A stretch of 64,000 nt of DNA from Prosthecomicrobium sp. N25 (GTDB lineage: Bacteria > Pseudomonadota > Alphaproteobacteria > Rhizobiales > Ancalomicrobiaceae). Under the pieces are notes generated by a model, which ran no database searches, was not told the origin of the DNA, and saw only the letters and a list, made by a program, of their open reading frames with translations. The position numbers and the translations under genes are program-made. Where the stretch lies: NCBI RefSeq assembly GCF_037203705.1, contig NZ_JBBCAT010000001.1, positions 2,639,418-2,703,417 on the forward strand. The letters are read 5' to 3'. Below are positions 19,137 through 29,933 of the stretch, piece by piece (the stretch's first letter is position 1; each line of letters opens with the position of its first letter).

Positions 19137-20561
19137 ATGGCGACCGAGATCCTGATGCCCGCGCTTTCCCCCACCATGGAGGAAGGCAAGCTCGCCAAGT
19201 GGCTGAAGGCCGTGGGCGACACCATCAAGGCCGGCGACGTGATCGCCGAGATCGAGACCGACAAGGCGACCATGGAGGTCGAGGCCGTCGACGAGGGCAC
19301 GCTCGCCAGGATCCTGGTCGAGGCCGGGACCGAGGGCGTCAAGGTGAACACGCCCATTGCCGTGATCGCGGCGGAGGGCGAGGACGCCTCCGCGGTGAGC
19401 GCCTCGCCCGCCGCGGCGCCCGCAGCCTCGGCCGCGCCGAAGCCCGGCGAGACGGCGACCCTCGCCGGAGAGCCCGCCAAGCACGACGCCGCCGCGGAAG
19501 CGGCCTCCCAGGGCCGCGTCCCGGCCCAGCCGAAAGCGCCGGAGGAGACGCCGGAGGAGGACGAGTATCCGGCCGGCACCGAGATGGTGAACCAGACGGT
19601 CCGCGAGGCCCTGCGCGACGCCATGGCGGAGGAGATGCGCCGCGACCCGACCGTCTTCGTGATGGGCGAGGAGGTCGCCGAGTACCAGGGCGCCTACAAG
19701 GTGACCCAGGGCCTCCTGCAGGAGTTCGGCCCCGAGCGCGTCATCGACACCCCGATCACCGAACACGGCTTCGCCGGCCTCGGCGTCGGCGCGGCGCTGA
19801 CCGGGCTGCGTCCGATCGTCGAGTTCATGACCTTCAATTTCGCCATGCAGGCGATCGACCACATCATCAACTCGGCCGCCAAGACGCTCTACATGTCCGG
19901 CGGCCAGATGGGTGCCCCGATCGTGTTCCGCGGCCCGAACGGCGCCGCCGCCCGCGTCGCCGCCCAGCACAGCCAGGACTACTCGGCCTGGTACAGCAGC
20001 GTGCCCGGCCTGAAGGTCGTCCAGCCCCATTCGGCGGCCGACTTCAAGGGTCTGCTCAAGGCCGCGATCCGCGACCCCAACCCGGTGGTCTTCCTGGAGA
20101 ACGAGATCCTCTACGGACAGACCATGCCGGTGCCGAAGGGCGACTTCGTCGTCCCGATCGGCAAGGCCAAGGTCGCCCGGCCCGGCCACGACTGCACGAT
20201 CGTGTCCTTCGGCATCGGCATGACCTACGCCATGAAGGCCGCGGAAGAGCTGACCAAGAAGCACATCTACTGCGAGGTGATCGACCTCAGGACCTTGCGC
20301 CCGCTCGACATGGCGACGGTGATCCGCTCGGTCCAGAAGACCGGCCGCTGCGTGACCGTCGAGGAGGGCTGGCCGCAGTGCTCGATCGGCTCCGAGATCG
20401 CCGCGCGGCTGGTCGCCGAGGCCTTCGACTACCTGGACGCCCCGGTCCTCAAGGTCACCGGCAAGGACGTCCCCATGCCCTACGCGGCGAACCTCGAGAA
20501 GCTCGCCCTGCCGAGCGTCCAGGAGGTCATCGACGCGGTCCGGGCGGTCACTTACCGCTGA
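19137..20561 (+). CDS. pdhB: Pyruvate dehydrogenase E1 component, beta subunit, with N-terminal lipoyl domain
   Basis: A 474-residue fusion. Residues 1-80 form a lipoyl domain with the lipoylated lysine at about K43 in [15 protein letters not shown]. An Ala/Pro/Glu-rich linker of about 60 residues follows. The E1-beta domain starts near residue 145 ([18 protein letters not shown]) with [35 protein letters not shown] and the C-terminal [18 protein letters not shown]. The lipoyl fusion to E1-beta is typical of alphaproteobacterial pyruvate dehydrogenase operons. It works with PdhA, PdhC and LpdA. Confidence 0.96.
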   Translation: MATEILMPALSPTMEEGKLAKWLKAVGDTIKAGDVIAEIETDKATMEVEAVDEGTLARILVEAGTEGVKVNTPIAVIAAEGEDASAVSASPAAAPAASAAPKPGETATLAGEPAKHDAAAEAASQGRVPAQPKAPEETPEEDEYPAGTEMVNQTVREALRDAMAEEMRRDPTVFVMGEEVAEYQGAYKVTQGLLQEFGPERVIDTPITEHGFAGLGVGAALTGLRPIVEFMTFNFAMQAIDHIINSAAKTLYMSGGQMGAPIVFRGPNGAAARVAAQHSQDYSAWYSSVPGLKVVQPHSAADFKGLLKAAIRDPNPVVFLENEILYGQTMPVPKGDFVVPIGKAKVARPGHDCTIVSFGIGMTYAMKAAEELTKKHIYCEVIDLRTLRPLDMATVIRSVQKTGRCVTVEEGWPQCSIGSEIAARLVAEAFDYLDAPVLKVTGKDVPMPYAANLEKLALPSVQEVIDAVRAVTYR

Positions 20562-20567
20562 TCCCCC

Positions 20568-20598
20568 GGCCGCGGGGACCGACCCGTCCCCCGCGGCC
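20568..20598 (+). other. Intercistronic stem-loop between pdhB and pdhC
   Basis: The arms GGCCGCGGGG (20568-20577) and CCCCGCGGCC (20589-20598) are perfect complements around an 11-base loop and lie just after the pdhB stop. The tail TCTTCG is only weakly U-rich, so this may lower read-through or mark an mRNA processing boundary within the operon. Confidence 0.5.
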
Positions 20599-20663
20599 TC
20601 TTCGTAGGCACCCGGCCCGCTCCGGGCGCCCGTGACAAGATCCGACGTTCGAGGGGGAATTCG

Positions 20664-22034
20664 ATGCCCACCAATATCCTCATGCCGGCCCTGTCGCCCA
20701 CGATGGAGAAGGGCAACCTGGCCAAGTGGCTGAAGAAGGAAGGCGACAGCGTCAAGGCCGGCGACGTGCTCGCCGAGATCGAGACCGACAAGGCGACTAT
20801 GGAAGTCGAGGCGGTCGACGAGGGCACGCTCGCCAGGATCCTTGTCGCGGAAGGGACGGCGGACGTCGCCGTCAACACGCCGATCGCAGTGCTCGCCGGC
20901 GAGGGCGAGGACGTCGCCGCGGCCGCCGGCGGGGCAGGGGCCGCGCCCGCGCCCCAGCCCGCCGCCGCCCCGAAGGCCGAGGCCGCCCCGGCACCGCGCC
21001 CCTCCGAGCGCACCAGCGAGGCCACGTCCCCGGCCCCGGCCGGCGCCCCCGCCGCCCAGCCGGCCGCCGCCTCCGGCGCCAACCGCATCTTCTCCTCGCC
21101 GCTCGCCCGCCGCATCGCTCGCGAGGCCGGCATCGACATCGCCAAGGTGGAGGGCACCGGCCCGCGCGGTCGCGTGATCCAGCGCGACGTCGAGGCCGCC
21201 GTGAAGGCCGGAACCGCCAAGGCCGGCGCGCCCGCCGCGGCCCCCGCCGCCGCCCCGACCGCGGCACCGGCCCCGAAGGCGGCACCCGCGCCCGCGACGT
21301 CGGACGAGGCCATCCTGAAGCTCTTCGAGCCCGGCTCCTACGATCTCGTCCCGCATGACGGCATGCGCAAGACGATCGCCCGGCGCCTCGGCGAGAGCAA
21401 CCTTCAGGTTCCGACCTTCTACCTGACCGTCGACTGCGACATCGGCGCCCTGATGAAGCTCCGCGAGGAGATCAACGCGGCGGCCCCCGCGAAGGACGGC
21501 AAGCCCGCCTACAAGATCTCGGTCAACGACTTCGTCATCAAGGCCCTGGCCCTGGCGCTCCAGCGTATCCCGGACTGCAACGTGTCCTGGACCGAGGGCG
21601 CCATGGTGAAACACCGCCATTCCGATGTCGGCATCGCGGTCGCCCTGCCGGGCGGCCTCATCACCCCGATCGTGCGCAAGGCGGAGACGAAGTCGCTCTC
21701 CGCCATCGCCAACGAGGCCAAGGACTACGCGGCCCGCGCCCGCGCCCGCAAGCTGAAGCCCGAGGAGTACCAGGGCGGCACCACGGCCGTCTCCAACCTC
21801 GGCATGTACGGCATGAAGCACTTCACCGCGATCATCAACCCGCCGCACGCCACCATCCTGGCGGTTGGCGCGGGCGAGCCGCGGGCGGTCGTGCGCGGCG
21901 GGGAGATCAAGGTAGTCCAGCAGATGACCTGCACGCTCTCCTGCGACCACCGCGCCATCGACGGTGCCCTCGGCGCCGAGCTGCTCGCCGCCTTCCGCGA
22001 CCTGATCGAGAAGCCGATGAGCATGCTTGTCTGA
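20664..22034 (+). CDS. pdhC: Pyruvate dehydrogenase E2, dihydrolipoamide acetyltransferase
   Basis: A 456-residue core protein of the complex. Residues 1-80 form a lipoyl domain with the lysine in [15 protein letters not shown], nearly identical to that of PdhB. After an Ala/Pro linker comes the peripheral-subunit-binding domain ([34 protein letters not shown]). A second Ala/Pro linker leads to the catalytic domain, which ends with the active-site motif [14 protein letters not shown] and the C-terminus KPMSMLV. GAGGGGGAA precedes the ATG. It transfers acetyl groups to CoA. Confidence 0.96.
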   Translation: MPTNILMPALSPTMEKGNLAKWLKKEGDSVKAGDVLAEIETDKATMEVEAVDEGTLARILVAEGTADVAVNTPIAVLAGEGEDVAAAAGGAGAAPAPQPAAAPKAEAAPAPRPSERTSEATSPAPAGAPAAQPAAASGANRIFSSPLARRIAREAGIDIAKVEGTGPRGRVIQRDVEAAVKAGTAKAGAPAAAPAAAPTAAPAPKAAPAPATSDEAILKLFEPGSYDLVPHDGMRKTIARRLGESNLQVPTFYLTVDCDIGALMKLREEINAAAPAKDGKPAYKISVNDFVIKALALALQRIPDCNVSWTEGAMVKHRHSDVGIAVALPGGLITPIVRKAETKSLSAIANEAKDYAARARARKLKPEEYQGGTTAVSNLGMYGMKHFTAIINPPHATILAVGAGEPRAVVRGGEIKVVQQMTCTLSCDHRAIDGALGAELLAAFRDLIEKPMSMLV

Positions 22035-22060
22035 GGCAGGCGGTGCGGGAGGCGGCGGCA

Positions 22061-22261
22061 ATGGGCGACATGACGGACCTCATGATGCCGGCCCTCGCCG
22101 AGATCAAGGCCCTCCTGCTCGACCAGCGGGAGCAGACCGGGCAGCTCAAGGGAAACATTCAGGTCGCCTTCGGGCAGCTGGGCCTCGACACGGCCGACAT
22201 CGAAATGATCCGCGGCGAGCTCAAGGCGATGGACGCCCGCGTCCGGCGTCTCGAACCATAG
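22061..22261 (+). CDS. Small conserved-position protein of unknown function inside the pdh operon
   Basis: A 66-residue acidic, mostly helical protein (MGDMTDLMMPALAEIKALLL, then a heptad-like C-terminal half ending RGELKAMDARVRRLEP). No cysteines, signal peptide or membrane helix are present. GGAGG lies about 9 bases before the chosen ATG; a GTG at 22043 could add six residues. It sits 26 bases after pdhC and 46 bases before lpdA in the same orientation, so it is almost certainly co-transcribed. I do not recognise a family; a short coiled-coil adaptor is a guess. Confidence 0.65.
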   Translation: MGDMTDLMMPALAEIKALLLDQREQTGQLKGNIQVAFGQLGLDTADIEMIRGELKAMDARVRRLEP

Positions 22262-22307
22262 CCGCTTCGCCGCCCCGGGCGGCCGAGAGCGAGGAGAGGC
22301 GAAGCCT

Positions 22308-23744
<1,437 letters not shown>

Positions 23745-23763
23745 CGGGGCACGGGGAGGGGGA

Positions 23764-23922
23764 ATGCGCGGCGTACATCCGGGCTGGTGGGTCCTCCTGC
23801 TTCTGCTCCTGATCGGCGTGGCCCTGGCGGCCTGGTTGATCCCGTCTTTCGCCAGCTTGCTGTACGCGCTCGCCGCCATCGCGGTCGCGATCATCATCGT
23901 CTGGAGCTGGCTGACATCCTGA
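23764..23922 (+). CDS. Small hydrophobic membrane protein (52 residues)
   Basis: A short gene read directly from the bases: MRGVHPGWWVLLLLLLIGVA opens it, followed by a second hydrophobic stretch (LLYALAAIAVAIIIVW). The product is two membrane helices joined at a Pro-Ser-Phe turn, with almost no soluble part. GGGAGGGGGA lies immediately upstream of the ATG, and the next gene's ribosome-binding site overlaps the TGA (TGAGGAGG), so it appears translationally linked to the GlsB/YeaQ-like gene. No family is recognised; small two-helix membrane proteins of this kind are often stress-related. Confidence 0.7.
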   Translation: MRGVHPGWWVLLLLLLIGVALAAWLIPSFASLLYALAAIAVAIIIVWSWLTS

Positions 23923-23935
23923 GGAGGCAATCGCG

Positions 23936-24184
23936 ATGGATGCGAAGTCGATCGTCATCTGGATCCTGATCGGCCTCGTGGCCGGCTGGCTGGCCAGTTT
24001 CCTGGTGGGCGGCGGAGGCCTCGTCCGCTATATCGTCACCGGTCTGATCGGCTCCTTCGTGGGCGGCATCCTGGTCCAGGCGCTCGGCATCCGCCTGGGT
24101 CTCGGCAACCAGCTCGCCGAGCAGATCGTCGTCTCCGCCATCGGAGCCGTCGTCGTGGTGCTGATCGCGCGCATGATCGCCTGA
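23936..24184 (+). CDS. GlsB/YeaQ/YmgE family stress-response membrane protein
   Basis: An 82-residue protein with three hydrophobic segments and the family pattern IWILIGLVAGWLASFLVGGGG ... VTGLIGSFVGGILVQALGI ... AIGAVVVVLIARMI. The family was once called transglycosylase-associated and is linked to envelope or acid stress; the precise activity is unknown. GAGGAGG precedes the ATG. It follows the 52-residue membrane protein by 13 bases and may form a small unit with it downstream of lpdA. Confidence 0.88.
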   Translation: MDAKSIVIWILIGLVAGWLASFLVGGGGLVRYIVTGLIGSFVGGILVQALGIRLGLGNQLAEQIVVSAIGAVVVVLIARMIA

Positions 24185-24220
24185 CCGGACGCGTCCGGCG
24201 GGCGGAGAGGGTCCGTCGGA

Positions 24221-24676
24221 GTGAACGTCTTGTCGTCAGAAGAGAGTGCCGCGGCCCGGTCGACCCGCTTCCGCAACCGCCTCATCGTTTCGGCGTTCGC
24301 CCTCGCTGCGCTGGTCTTCATCATCGGTCCCTTCGTGGTCGTCTGGTGGGGCAGCCGGGACTTCTGCCCGGCGGAGGTGAAGGCGAAGGGCCGGTCGAGC
24401 GGGACCGACTGGGAGGTGACCCGGTCGGACTGCGGCGCCCCGGTCGGGGTCGTCTGGCAGGTCAGGATCATCCCGACCAAGGGCGTCTCCTCGCTCGCCT
24501 ATGAGGCCCGGGGCGGCCCCGAGCCGGTCGGCTACGAGCAGAAGGGTTTCGCGGGCACCATCACGCTCGCGGAGCCGCCCAAGGGTGCCGCCGGTCGCAC
24601 CGTCGGCATCGAACTCGACCCGCGCGGCCGCCCGGTCGCGCCGGTCAAATTCGTCGAGGGCGCGCGGGTGGAGTGA
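24221..24676 (+). CDS. Membrane-anchored protein of unknown function
   Basis: A 151-residue protein with a polar 22-residue leader, one membrane helix (LIVSAFALAALVFIIGPFVVVWW) and a ~105-residue exported domain with two cysteines (SRDFCPAEV and TRSDCGAPV) that may pair. The domain reads as small beta-rich (VVWQVRIIPTKGVSSLAYEA). The start is a GTG at 24221 with GAGAGG further upstream than usual; a TTG ten residues or fewer downstream is an alternative. I do not recognise the family. It stands between the GlsB-like gene and lipA in the same direction. Confidence 0.7.
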   Translation: MNVLSSEESAAARSTRFRNRLIVSAFALAALVFIIGPFVVVWWGSRDFCPAEVKAKGRSSGTDWEVTRSDCGAPVGVVWQVRIIPTKGVSSLAYEARGGPEPVGYEQKGFAGTITLAEPPKGAAGRTVGIELDPRGRPVAPVKFVEGARVE

Positions 24677-24802
24677 ACCGCGGCCGAAATCCTGGCGAAC
24701 CTCGCCGGAAGGAGGGGTCGTCCGGGGCGACGGGACACGCCATATAGACCGGCGAGACGTTCTCGGCCGGCGCCCCCGCCGGGGCCCCATCCGGAGTGCA
24801 TC

Positions 24803-25756
24803 ATGGTCACCCTGCTCGATACCGCCAAGGGCCTGAAGCCCCGCCACCCCGAGAAGGCCCACCGGCCCGACCAGCCGATCGCGCGCAAGCCCGACTGGAT
24901 CCGCGTCAAGGCCCCGGGCTCGCCGATCTACAACGAGACCCGGGCGATCGTGCGCGAGAACAAGCTCGTGACCGTGTGCGAGGAGGCCGGTTGCCCGAAC
25001 ATCGGCGAGTGCTGGTCGAAGAAGCACGCCACCTTCATGATCATGGGCGACACCTGCACGCGGGCCTGCGCCTTCTGCAACGTCAAGACCGGCATGCCCG
25101 AGGCGCTCGACCGGACCGAGCCGGAGAGCGTCGCGGAGGCCGTCGCCAAGCTCGGCCTGGCCCACGTGGTCATCACCTCCGTCGACCGCGACGACCTCGA
25201 CGACGGCGGCGCCGGCCATTTCGCCGCCGTGATCGCCGCCATCCGCGCCCGCTCGCCGCGCACCACCATCGAGGTCCTGACGCCGGACTTCCTGCGCAAG
25301 CCGGGCGCCCTCGAGGTGGTCGTCCGGGCCCGGCCCGACGTCTTCAACCACAACCTCGAGACCGTCCCGTCGAAATACCTGAGGGTCCGCCCCGGCGCGC
25401 GCTACTTCCACTCGATCCGCCTGCTCCAGCAGGTCAAGGAGATCGACCCAACCCTCTTCACCAAGTCCGGCATCATGGTCGGCCTCGGCGAGGAGCGGAA
25501 CGAGGTGCTCCAACTCATGGACGACCTGCGCTCCGCCGAGGTCGACTTCCTGACCATCGGCCAGTACCTGCAGCCGACGAAGAAGCACCACCCGGTCCTG
25601 AACTTCGTCACGCCCGAGGAGTTCAAGGCCTATGAAACCGTCGCCTACGCCAAGGGATTCCTGATGGTGTCCTCGAGCCCGCTCACCCGCTCCTCACACC
25701 ACGCCGGGGAGGACTTCGAGAAGCTGAAGGCCGCCCGCGCGGCCGCCGGACGCTGA
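24803..25756 (+). CDS. lipA: Lipoyl synthase
   Basis: A 317-residue radical-SAM enzyme that inserts two sulfur atoms into octanoyl groups on lipoyl domains. The auxiliary iron-sulfur cluster ligands are C59, C64 and C70 ([12 protein letters not shown]), and the radical-SAM CxxxCxxC is C85, C89 and C92 (CTRACAFC). The C-terminal [10 protein letters not shown] carries the serine that ligates the auxiliary cluster in characterised homologues. The location is functional: the lipoyl domains of PdhB and PdhC, encoded just upstream, are its substrates. The next gene starts 7 bases after its stop. Confidence 0.97.
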   Translation: MVTLLDTAKGLKPRHPEKAHRPDQPIARKPDWIRVKAPGSPIYNETRAIVRENKLVTVCEEAGCPNIGECWSKKHATFMIMGDTCTRACAFCNVKTGMPEALDRTEPESVAEAVAKLGLAHVVITSVDRDDLDDGGAGHFAAVIAAIRARSPRTTIEVLTPDFLRKPGALEVVVRARPDVFNHNLETVPSKYLRVRPGARYFHSIRLLQQVKEIDPTLFTKSGIMVGLGEERNEVLQLMDDLRSAEVDFLTIGQYLQPTKKHHPVLNFVTPEEFKAYETVAYAKGFLMVSSSPLTRSSHHAGEDFEKLKAARAAAGR

Positions 25757-25763
25757 GCCGCCG

Positions 25764-26216
25764 ATGCCGAAGTTCGAGACCCGGCACCGGGTGAAGCACG
25801 CGGCCTCGGACATGTTCGCCCTGGTGGCGGACGTGGAGAGCTATCCGAAGTTCGTGCCCCTCTGCGAGGCCCTGCGCATCCGCGGCCGGCAGGATCTCGA
25901 CGACGGGCGCACCGTCCTGATCGCGGACATGACCGTCGCCTACAAGGTCTTCCGCGAGACCTTCACGAGCCGGGTCACCCTGGAGCCGGCCGAGAACCGC
26001 ATCCTGGTCGAATACCTCGACGGCCCCTTCCGCAGCCTGGAGAACCGCTGGACCTTCGTGCCCACCGGCGAGAAGAGCTGCGAGGTCGGCTTCTACATCG
26101 CCTACGAGTTCAAGAGCCGCACCCTCGGCGCCCTCATGGGCGCCGTCTTCGACCGCGCCTTCCACAAATTCGCCGGCGCCTTCGAGAAGCGGGCGGACCA
26201 GGTCTACGGGGTGTGA
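25764..26216 (+). CDS. COQ10/RatA-like START-domain protein (ubiquinone-binding)
   Basis: A 150-residue SRPBCC/START-superfamily protein. The opening FETRHRVKHAASDMFALVADVESYPKFVPLCEALRI, DMTVAYKVFRETFTSRV and GPFRSLENRWTFVP are characteristic of the COQ10/RatA family. Family members bind ubiquinone and support respiration; the Escherichia coli homologue was reported as the RatA toxin, but there is no RatB-like partner here, so a quinone role is more likely. The lipA-coq10-like order is common in alphaproteobacteria. It converges on phaC. Confidence 0.88.
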   Translation: MPKFETRHRVKHAASDMFALVADVESYPKFVPLCEALRIRGRQDLDDGRTVLIADMTVAYKVFRETFTSRVTLEPAENRILVEYLDGPFRSLENRWTFVPTGEKSCEVGFYIAYEFKSRTLGALMGAVFDRAFHKFAGAFEKRADQVYGV

Positions 26217-26464
26217 GGGGGCATCCGTCAGGCCGGGATACGGCGACGCCGGCCCCGCTCTCCCCATCGCCTACGTGAAGGGACCGCCGATATCGGGCGC
26301 TGGACCCGGCTCTCCGCTGCGCTCCGGCCGGGGATGCGGGGGAGAGGGGGCGGTGGAGGCTCCGGTATAAGGGCTGTGCAGGGGATCCCGCTTTCCGACG
26401 CCGACCTCCCGGTACCCGTCATTGGGGCCGAGACCCGGGCGGCAGAGGCCCTGTCGCCCGTCCC
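26217..26464. other. Convergent intergenic region with a rhizobial repeat-like segment
   Basis: This 248-base gap separates the converging COQ10-like and phaC genes. The stretch from about 26297 to 26350 (GGCGCTGGACCCGGCTCTCC, then CTGCGCTCCGG) has the look of the short GC-rich palindromic elements scattered between genes in Hyphomicrobiales. No second copy is apparent in this window. No clear U-tailed terminator for either gene was seen. Confidence 0.35.
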
Positions 26465-28270
26465 TCACGCCCTGACCTTCACATAGCTCCCCGGTGCGTC
26501 CTCGATCGGCTTCAGCTTGCGTCCGCCGGGCTTGCGGGCCTTGACGGTCTCGGGGGCGAGGCCGGAGACCCAGGTCTGCCAGTGCGGCCACCAGGTGCCC
26601 GGGTTCTCGGTCGCCTTGGCGATCCACTCCTCGAGCGTTCCCTTCACAGGGCCATCGGTCCAGTATTGGTATTTCGGCTTGGAGGCGGGGTTGACCACGC
26701 CCGCGATGTGGCCCGACCCCGCCAGCACGTACTGGACCGGCCCGCCGAAATACTTCGACCCTTCGAACACCGACCGCGCCGGCGCGATGTGGTCTTCGCG
26801 GGCGGCGAGGTTGTAGACCGGGATCTTGACCTTCTTCAGGTCCAGCTTCATCCCGGCCAGCTCCATCTCGCCGCGTGTCAGCTTGTTGTCCAGGTAGCAG
26901 TTGCGCAGGTAGTAGCTGTGGTTCGCCGCCGGCATCCGGGTCGAGTCGGAGTTCCAGTAGAGCAGGTCGAACGGGAAGGGCTCCTTGCCCTTCATGTAGT
27001 TGTTGATGAAGTAGGGCCAGATCAGGTCGTTCGAGCGCAGCATGTTGAAGGCCGAGGCCATCTTCTTGCCCTCGAGATAGCCCTTCTCCTTCATGCGCTC
27101 CTCGATGACGCGGATCTGCTCCTCGTCCACGAAGACCTTCAGGTCGCCGGCATACTTGAAGTCGACCTGCGTGGTGAAGAGCGTCGCGCTCTTGATCCGG
27201 TCGTCGCCGACCGCCGCGCAGTAGGCGAGCGTGACGGAGAGCAGCGTGCCCCCTACGCAATAGCCGATCGTGTTCGCCTGCCGCTCGCCGGTCGCCTGCT
27301 CGATCACGTCGAGGGCCGTCAGGATGCCCTCGCGCATGTAGTGCTCGAACGACTTCTCGGACTGACGCTGGTCCGGGTTGACCCAGGAGATGACGAAGAC
27401 CGTGTGGCCCTGCGAGACCGCCCAGCGGATGAAGCTCTTCTCCGGATTGAGATCCAGGATGTAGAACTTGTTGATCCACGGCGGCACGATCAGGAGCGGC
27501 CGCTTCAGCACGGTCTCGGTCGATGGCTCGTACTGGAGGACCTGGCAGACCTCGTTCTGGTAGACGACCTTGCCGGGCGTGGTCGCGAGGTTCTCGCCGA
27601 CCTTGAAAGTGCCCGGGCTCGCCTGCCGGATCCTCAGGTCGCCGCCCCCCGCCGCGATGTCCTCCGCCATCATCCGGAGGCCGCGTACGAGGTTCTCGCC
27701 GTGCGACGACATCGTCTCGCGCAGGAGCTCAGGGTTGGTCAGCAGGAAATTCGAGGGCGCCAGCGCGCTCGTGATCTGGCGCATGAAGAACTCGGCCTTA
27801 TGCCGGGTGTGCTCGTCCAGCCCCTCGGCCCGGTCGACGATCTCCTCGGCCCACTGGGACGTGGCCAGGTACATCTGCTTCAGGAGGTCGAAGAACCGGT
27901 TCTCGTTCCACTCCGGGTCCTGGAAGCGCTTGTCGCGCGGGTCGGGCTTGAAGGCAGGCTCGGCGGCTTCGCCGGCCATCCGCTTCAGCGACCGGTTCCA
28001 GATCTCCATGTAGCCGGTCCAGAGCTTGGTCTGGGCCTCCACGGCGCGCTGCGGATCGCGCATCCAGTAGTCGCCGACCTGCGCCAGCGTCTTGAACACA
28101 TGCGCGAGCTCGTCGGCCAGTTCGTCGCGCGCCTTGCCCTCCTCGCGGGGCTTCATGTAGGCGGCCGCGGCCCGGCCGGCCTGTTCCACGGCGCGGGCGA
28201 GGTTGTGCGCGAAGGCCTCGGGATTCTTGATGATGTACTGCAGGAGCGGGTTGTCGCCTTCGCCGGGCAT
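26465..28270 (-). CDS. phaC: Class I poly(3-hydroxyalkanoate) polymerase
   Basis: A 601-residue PHA synthase that polymerises (R)-3-hydroxyacyl-CoA on the surface of storage granules. The lipase-box-like motif with the catalytic cysteine is [10 protein letters not shown]. The class I N-terminal domain ([26 protein letters not shown]) is intact, as are the motifs [29 protein letters not shown], the aspartate in [12 protein letters not shown], and the histidine in [15 protein letters not shown] chose the ATG at 28270 ([13 protein letters not shown]) with GAGGAGA 10 bases upstream; an earlier in-frame ATG at 28327 is possible. phaA, phaB and phasin genes are not nearby. Confidence 0.95.
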   Translation of the reverse strand: MPGEGDNPLLQYIIKNPEAFAHNLARAVEQAGRAAAAYMKPREEGKARDELADELAHVFKTLAQVGDYWMRDPQRAVEAQTKLWTGYMEIWNRSLKRMAGEAAEPAFKPDPRDKRFQDPEWNENRFFDLLKQMYLATSQWAEEIVDRAEGLDEHTRHKAEFFMRQITSALAPSNFLLTNPELLRETMSSHGENLVRGLRMMAEDIAAGGGDLRIRQASPGTFKVGENLATTPGKVVYQNEVCQVLQYEPSTETVLKRPLLIVPPWINKFYILDLNPEKSFIRWAVSQGHTVFVISWVNPDQRQSEKSFEHYMREGILTALDVIEQATGERQANTIGYCVGGTLLSVTLAYCAAVGDDRIKSATLFTTQVDFKYAGDLKVFVDEEQIRVIEERMKEKGYLEGKKMASAFNMLRSNDLIWPYFINNYMKGKEPFPFDLLYWNSDSTRMPAANHSYYLRNCYLDNKLTRGEMELAGMKLDLKKVKIPVYNLAAREDHIAPARSVFEGSKYFGGPVQYVLAGSGHIAGVVNPASKPKYQYWTDGPVKGTLEEWIAKATENPGTWWPHWQTWVSGLAPETVKARKPGGRKLKPIEDAPGSYVKVRA

Positions 28271-28649
28271 GGGCACTGCGTCTCCTCGGCCTCTTTCGGG
28301 GTCGCGGCTTCTCGTCTCGGGTGGCATGGGCCGACGACGGATCGGCGACGCACGCCCGGGCCGCTTGCCTCCGGGTGACTCCTATTTGGCAGGTCGACCG
28401 CCCGCCTACAACAGAGACTCTCGTCGTGTCCGGCGGTTTCCCGATGCCTTCGCGGGAGCTGGCGCTTTCGTGGGCCCGGGAGCCCCGCCCGCGACGACGA
28501 ATCCCCGTATCGGCCTCGGCCGCACATCTGGTAAAACGCAGGCCCCGGCGCTATGGCTGTCGCGATTCAGCCGGCTGGGGCGCCATGCTGAGATGCAACG
28601 ACCGGGATGCGAGGCGGTCCCGGCCCGACCTTCGGAAGGAAACGCTGCG
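28271..28649. other. Divergent intergenic region between phaC and the aminotransferase gene
   Basis: This 379-base gap must contain the promoters of both divergent genes. Open frames cross it but have no ribosome-binding sites and no recognisable products. The middle (about 28380-28440) is slightly less GC-rich (CTCCTATTTGGCAGGTCGAC region), the likeliest place for a promoter. I see no clear palindrome, riboswitch or small gene. Confidence 0.4.
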
Positions 28650-29867
28650 ATGGACGAGTTCCACAAGATCCGACGGCTCCCGCCGTACGTGTTCGAGCAG
28701 GTCAACCGTCTGAAGGCCCAGGCGCGGGCGAACGGCGCCGACATCATCGACCTCGGCATGGGCAACCCGGACCTGCCGACCCCCCGCTTCATCGAGGAGA
28801 AGCTGATCGAGACGGTCGGCAAGCCGCGCACGAACCGCTATTCGGCGTCCAAGGGCATCGCGGGGCTGCGCCGGGCCCAGGCCGCCTACTACGACCGCCG
28901 CTTCGGCGTGAAGCTCAACCCGGACACCCAGGTCGTCGCGACGCTCGGGTCCAAGGAGGGCTTCGTCAACATGGCGCAGGCGATCACCGCCCCCGGCGAC
29001 GTGATCCTGACGCCGAACCCGAGCTACCCGATCCACGCCTTCGGCTTCCTGATGGTCGGCGGCGTGATCCGCTCGATCCCCTGCGAGCCCGGCCCGGCCT
29101 TCTTCGAGGCGCTCGAGCGGGCGGTGATCCACTCGATCCCCAAGCCGCTCGCCGTCGTGCTCTGCTACCCGTCGAACCCGACCGCGGTCACCGCCGATCT
29201 CGAGTTCTACAAGGATTGCGTGGCCTTCGCGAAGAAGCACGGCATCTTCCTGCTCTCCGACCTCGCCTATTCGGAGATCTATTTCGACGACGAGCCGCCG
29301 CCCTCGATCCTGGAGGTTCCCGGCGCCTTCGACGTGGCCGTCGAGTTCACCTCCATGTCGAAATCCTTCTCGATGCCCGGCTGGCGCATCGGCTTCGCGG
29401 TCGGCAACGAGCGGCTGATCGCGGCGCTCGCCCGCGTCAAGAGCTACCTCGACTACGGCGCCTACACGCCGATCCAGGTCGCCGCCGCTGCGGCGCTCAA
29501 TGCCGGCGACGCCGCCATCGCGGAGATCCGCGAGACCTACAAAAAGCGCCGCGACGTGATGGTCGATGCCTTCGGCAAGGCCGGCTGGGACATCCCGGCC
29601 CCGAGGGCCTCCATGTTCGCCTGGGTGCCGATCCCGGAGAAGTTCCGCCACCTCGGCTCGCTCGAGTTCTCCAAGCTCCTGGTCGAGAAGGCGGACATCG
29701 CGGTCGCGCCCGGCATCGGCTTCGGCGAGCACGGCGACGACTACGTGCGCATCGCGCTGGTCGAGAACGAGCAGCGCATCCGCCAGGCCGCCCGCAACGT
29801 CCGCCGCTTCTTCGACGGCGCCGACAAGATCCTGCACAACGTCATCCCCATGTCGGCGCGCCGCTGA
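28650..29867 (+). CDS. alaC: Class I/II aminotransferase (AlaC / LL-diaminopimelate aminotransferase-like)
   Basis: A 405-residue PLP enzyme. The opening MDEFHKIRRLPPYVFEQVNR closely follows the AlaC/YfdZ-type proteins. The PLP lysine lies in MSKSFSMPGWRIGF, and LSDLAYSEIYFDDE and CYPSNPTAVTADLEFYKD are the cofactor-binding segments. AlaC makes alanine from pyruvate; related alphaproteobacterial proteins are often named LL-diaminopimelate or aspartate aminotransferase, so the substrate is not certain. GGAAGGAA precedes the ATG at 28650. It is followed 66 bases later by homoserine dehydrogenase, an association that is conserved in alphaproteobacteria. Confidence 0.92.
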   Translation: MDEFHKIRRLPPYVFEQVNRLKAQARANGADIIDLGMGNPDLPTPRFIEEKLIETVGKPRTNRYSASKGIAGLRRAQAAYYDRRFGVKLNPDTQVVATLGSKEGFVNMAQAITAPGDVILTPNPSYPIHAFGFLMVGGVIRSIPCEPGPAFFEALERAVIHSIPKPLAVVLCYPSNPTAVTADLEFYKDCVAFAKKHGIFLLSDLAYSEIYFDDEPPPSILEVPGAFDVAVEFTSMSKSFSMPGWRIGFAVGNERLIAALARVKSYLDYGAYTPIQVAAAAALNAGDAAIAEIRETYKKRRDVMVDAFGKAGWDIPAPRASMFAWVPIPEKFRHLGSLEFSKLLVEKADIAVAPGIGFGEHGDDYVRIALVENEQRIRQAARNVRRFFDGADKILHNVIPMSARR

Positions 29868-29933
29868 TCCGTCCGGCCGGCGGCCCGCCCCCGGGCGCCG
29901 GCGTCCTCCGTTTCGCGAAAGATCCATCGTCCG

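Noticed and set aside
18996-22061. A 1021-codon open frame on the minus strand across pdhB and pdhC, and similar long frames at 1973-5305 and 5365-9147 on the plus strand.
   Set aside because: They lie wholly antisense to well-identified genes, their translations are Arg/Gly/His-rich low-complexity sequence, and they arise from the third-position GC bias that removes stop codons.
25764-26216. RatA/RatB toxin-antitoxin pair.
   Set aside because: Only the COQ10/RatA-like protein is present; no RatB-like ubiquitin-fold partner is adjacent, and position after lipA fits the quinone-binding role.
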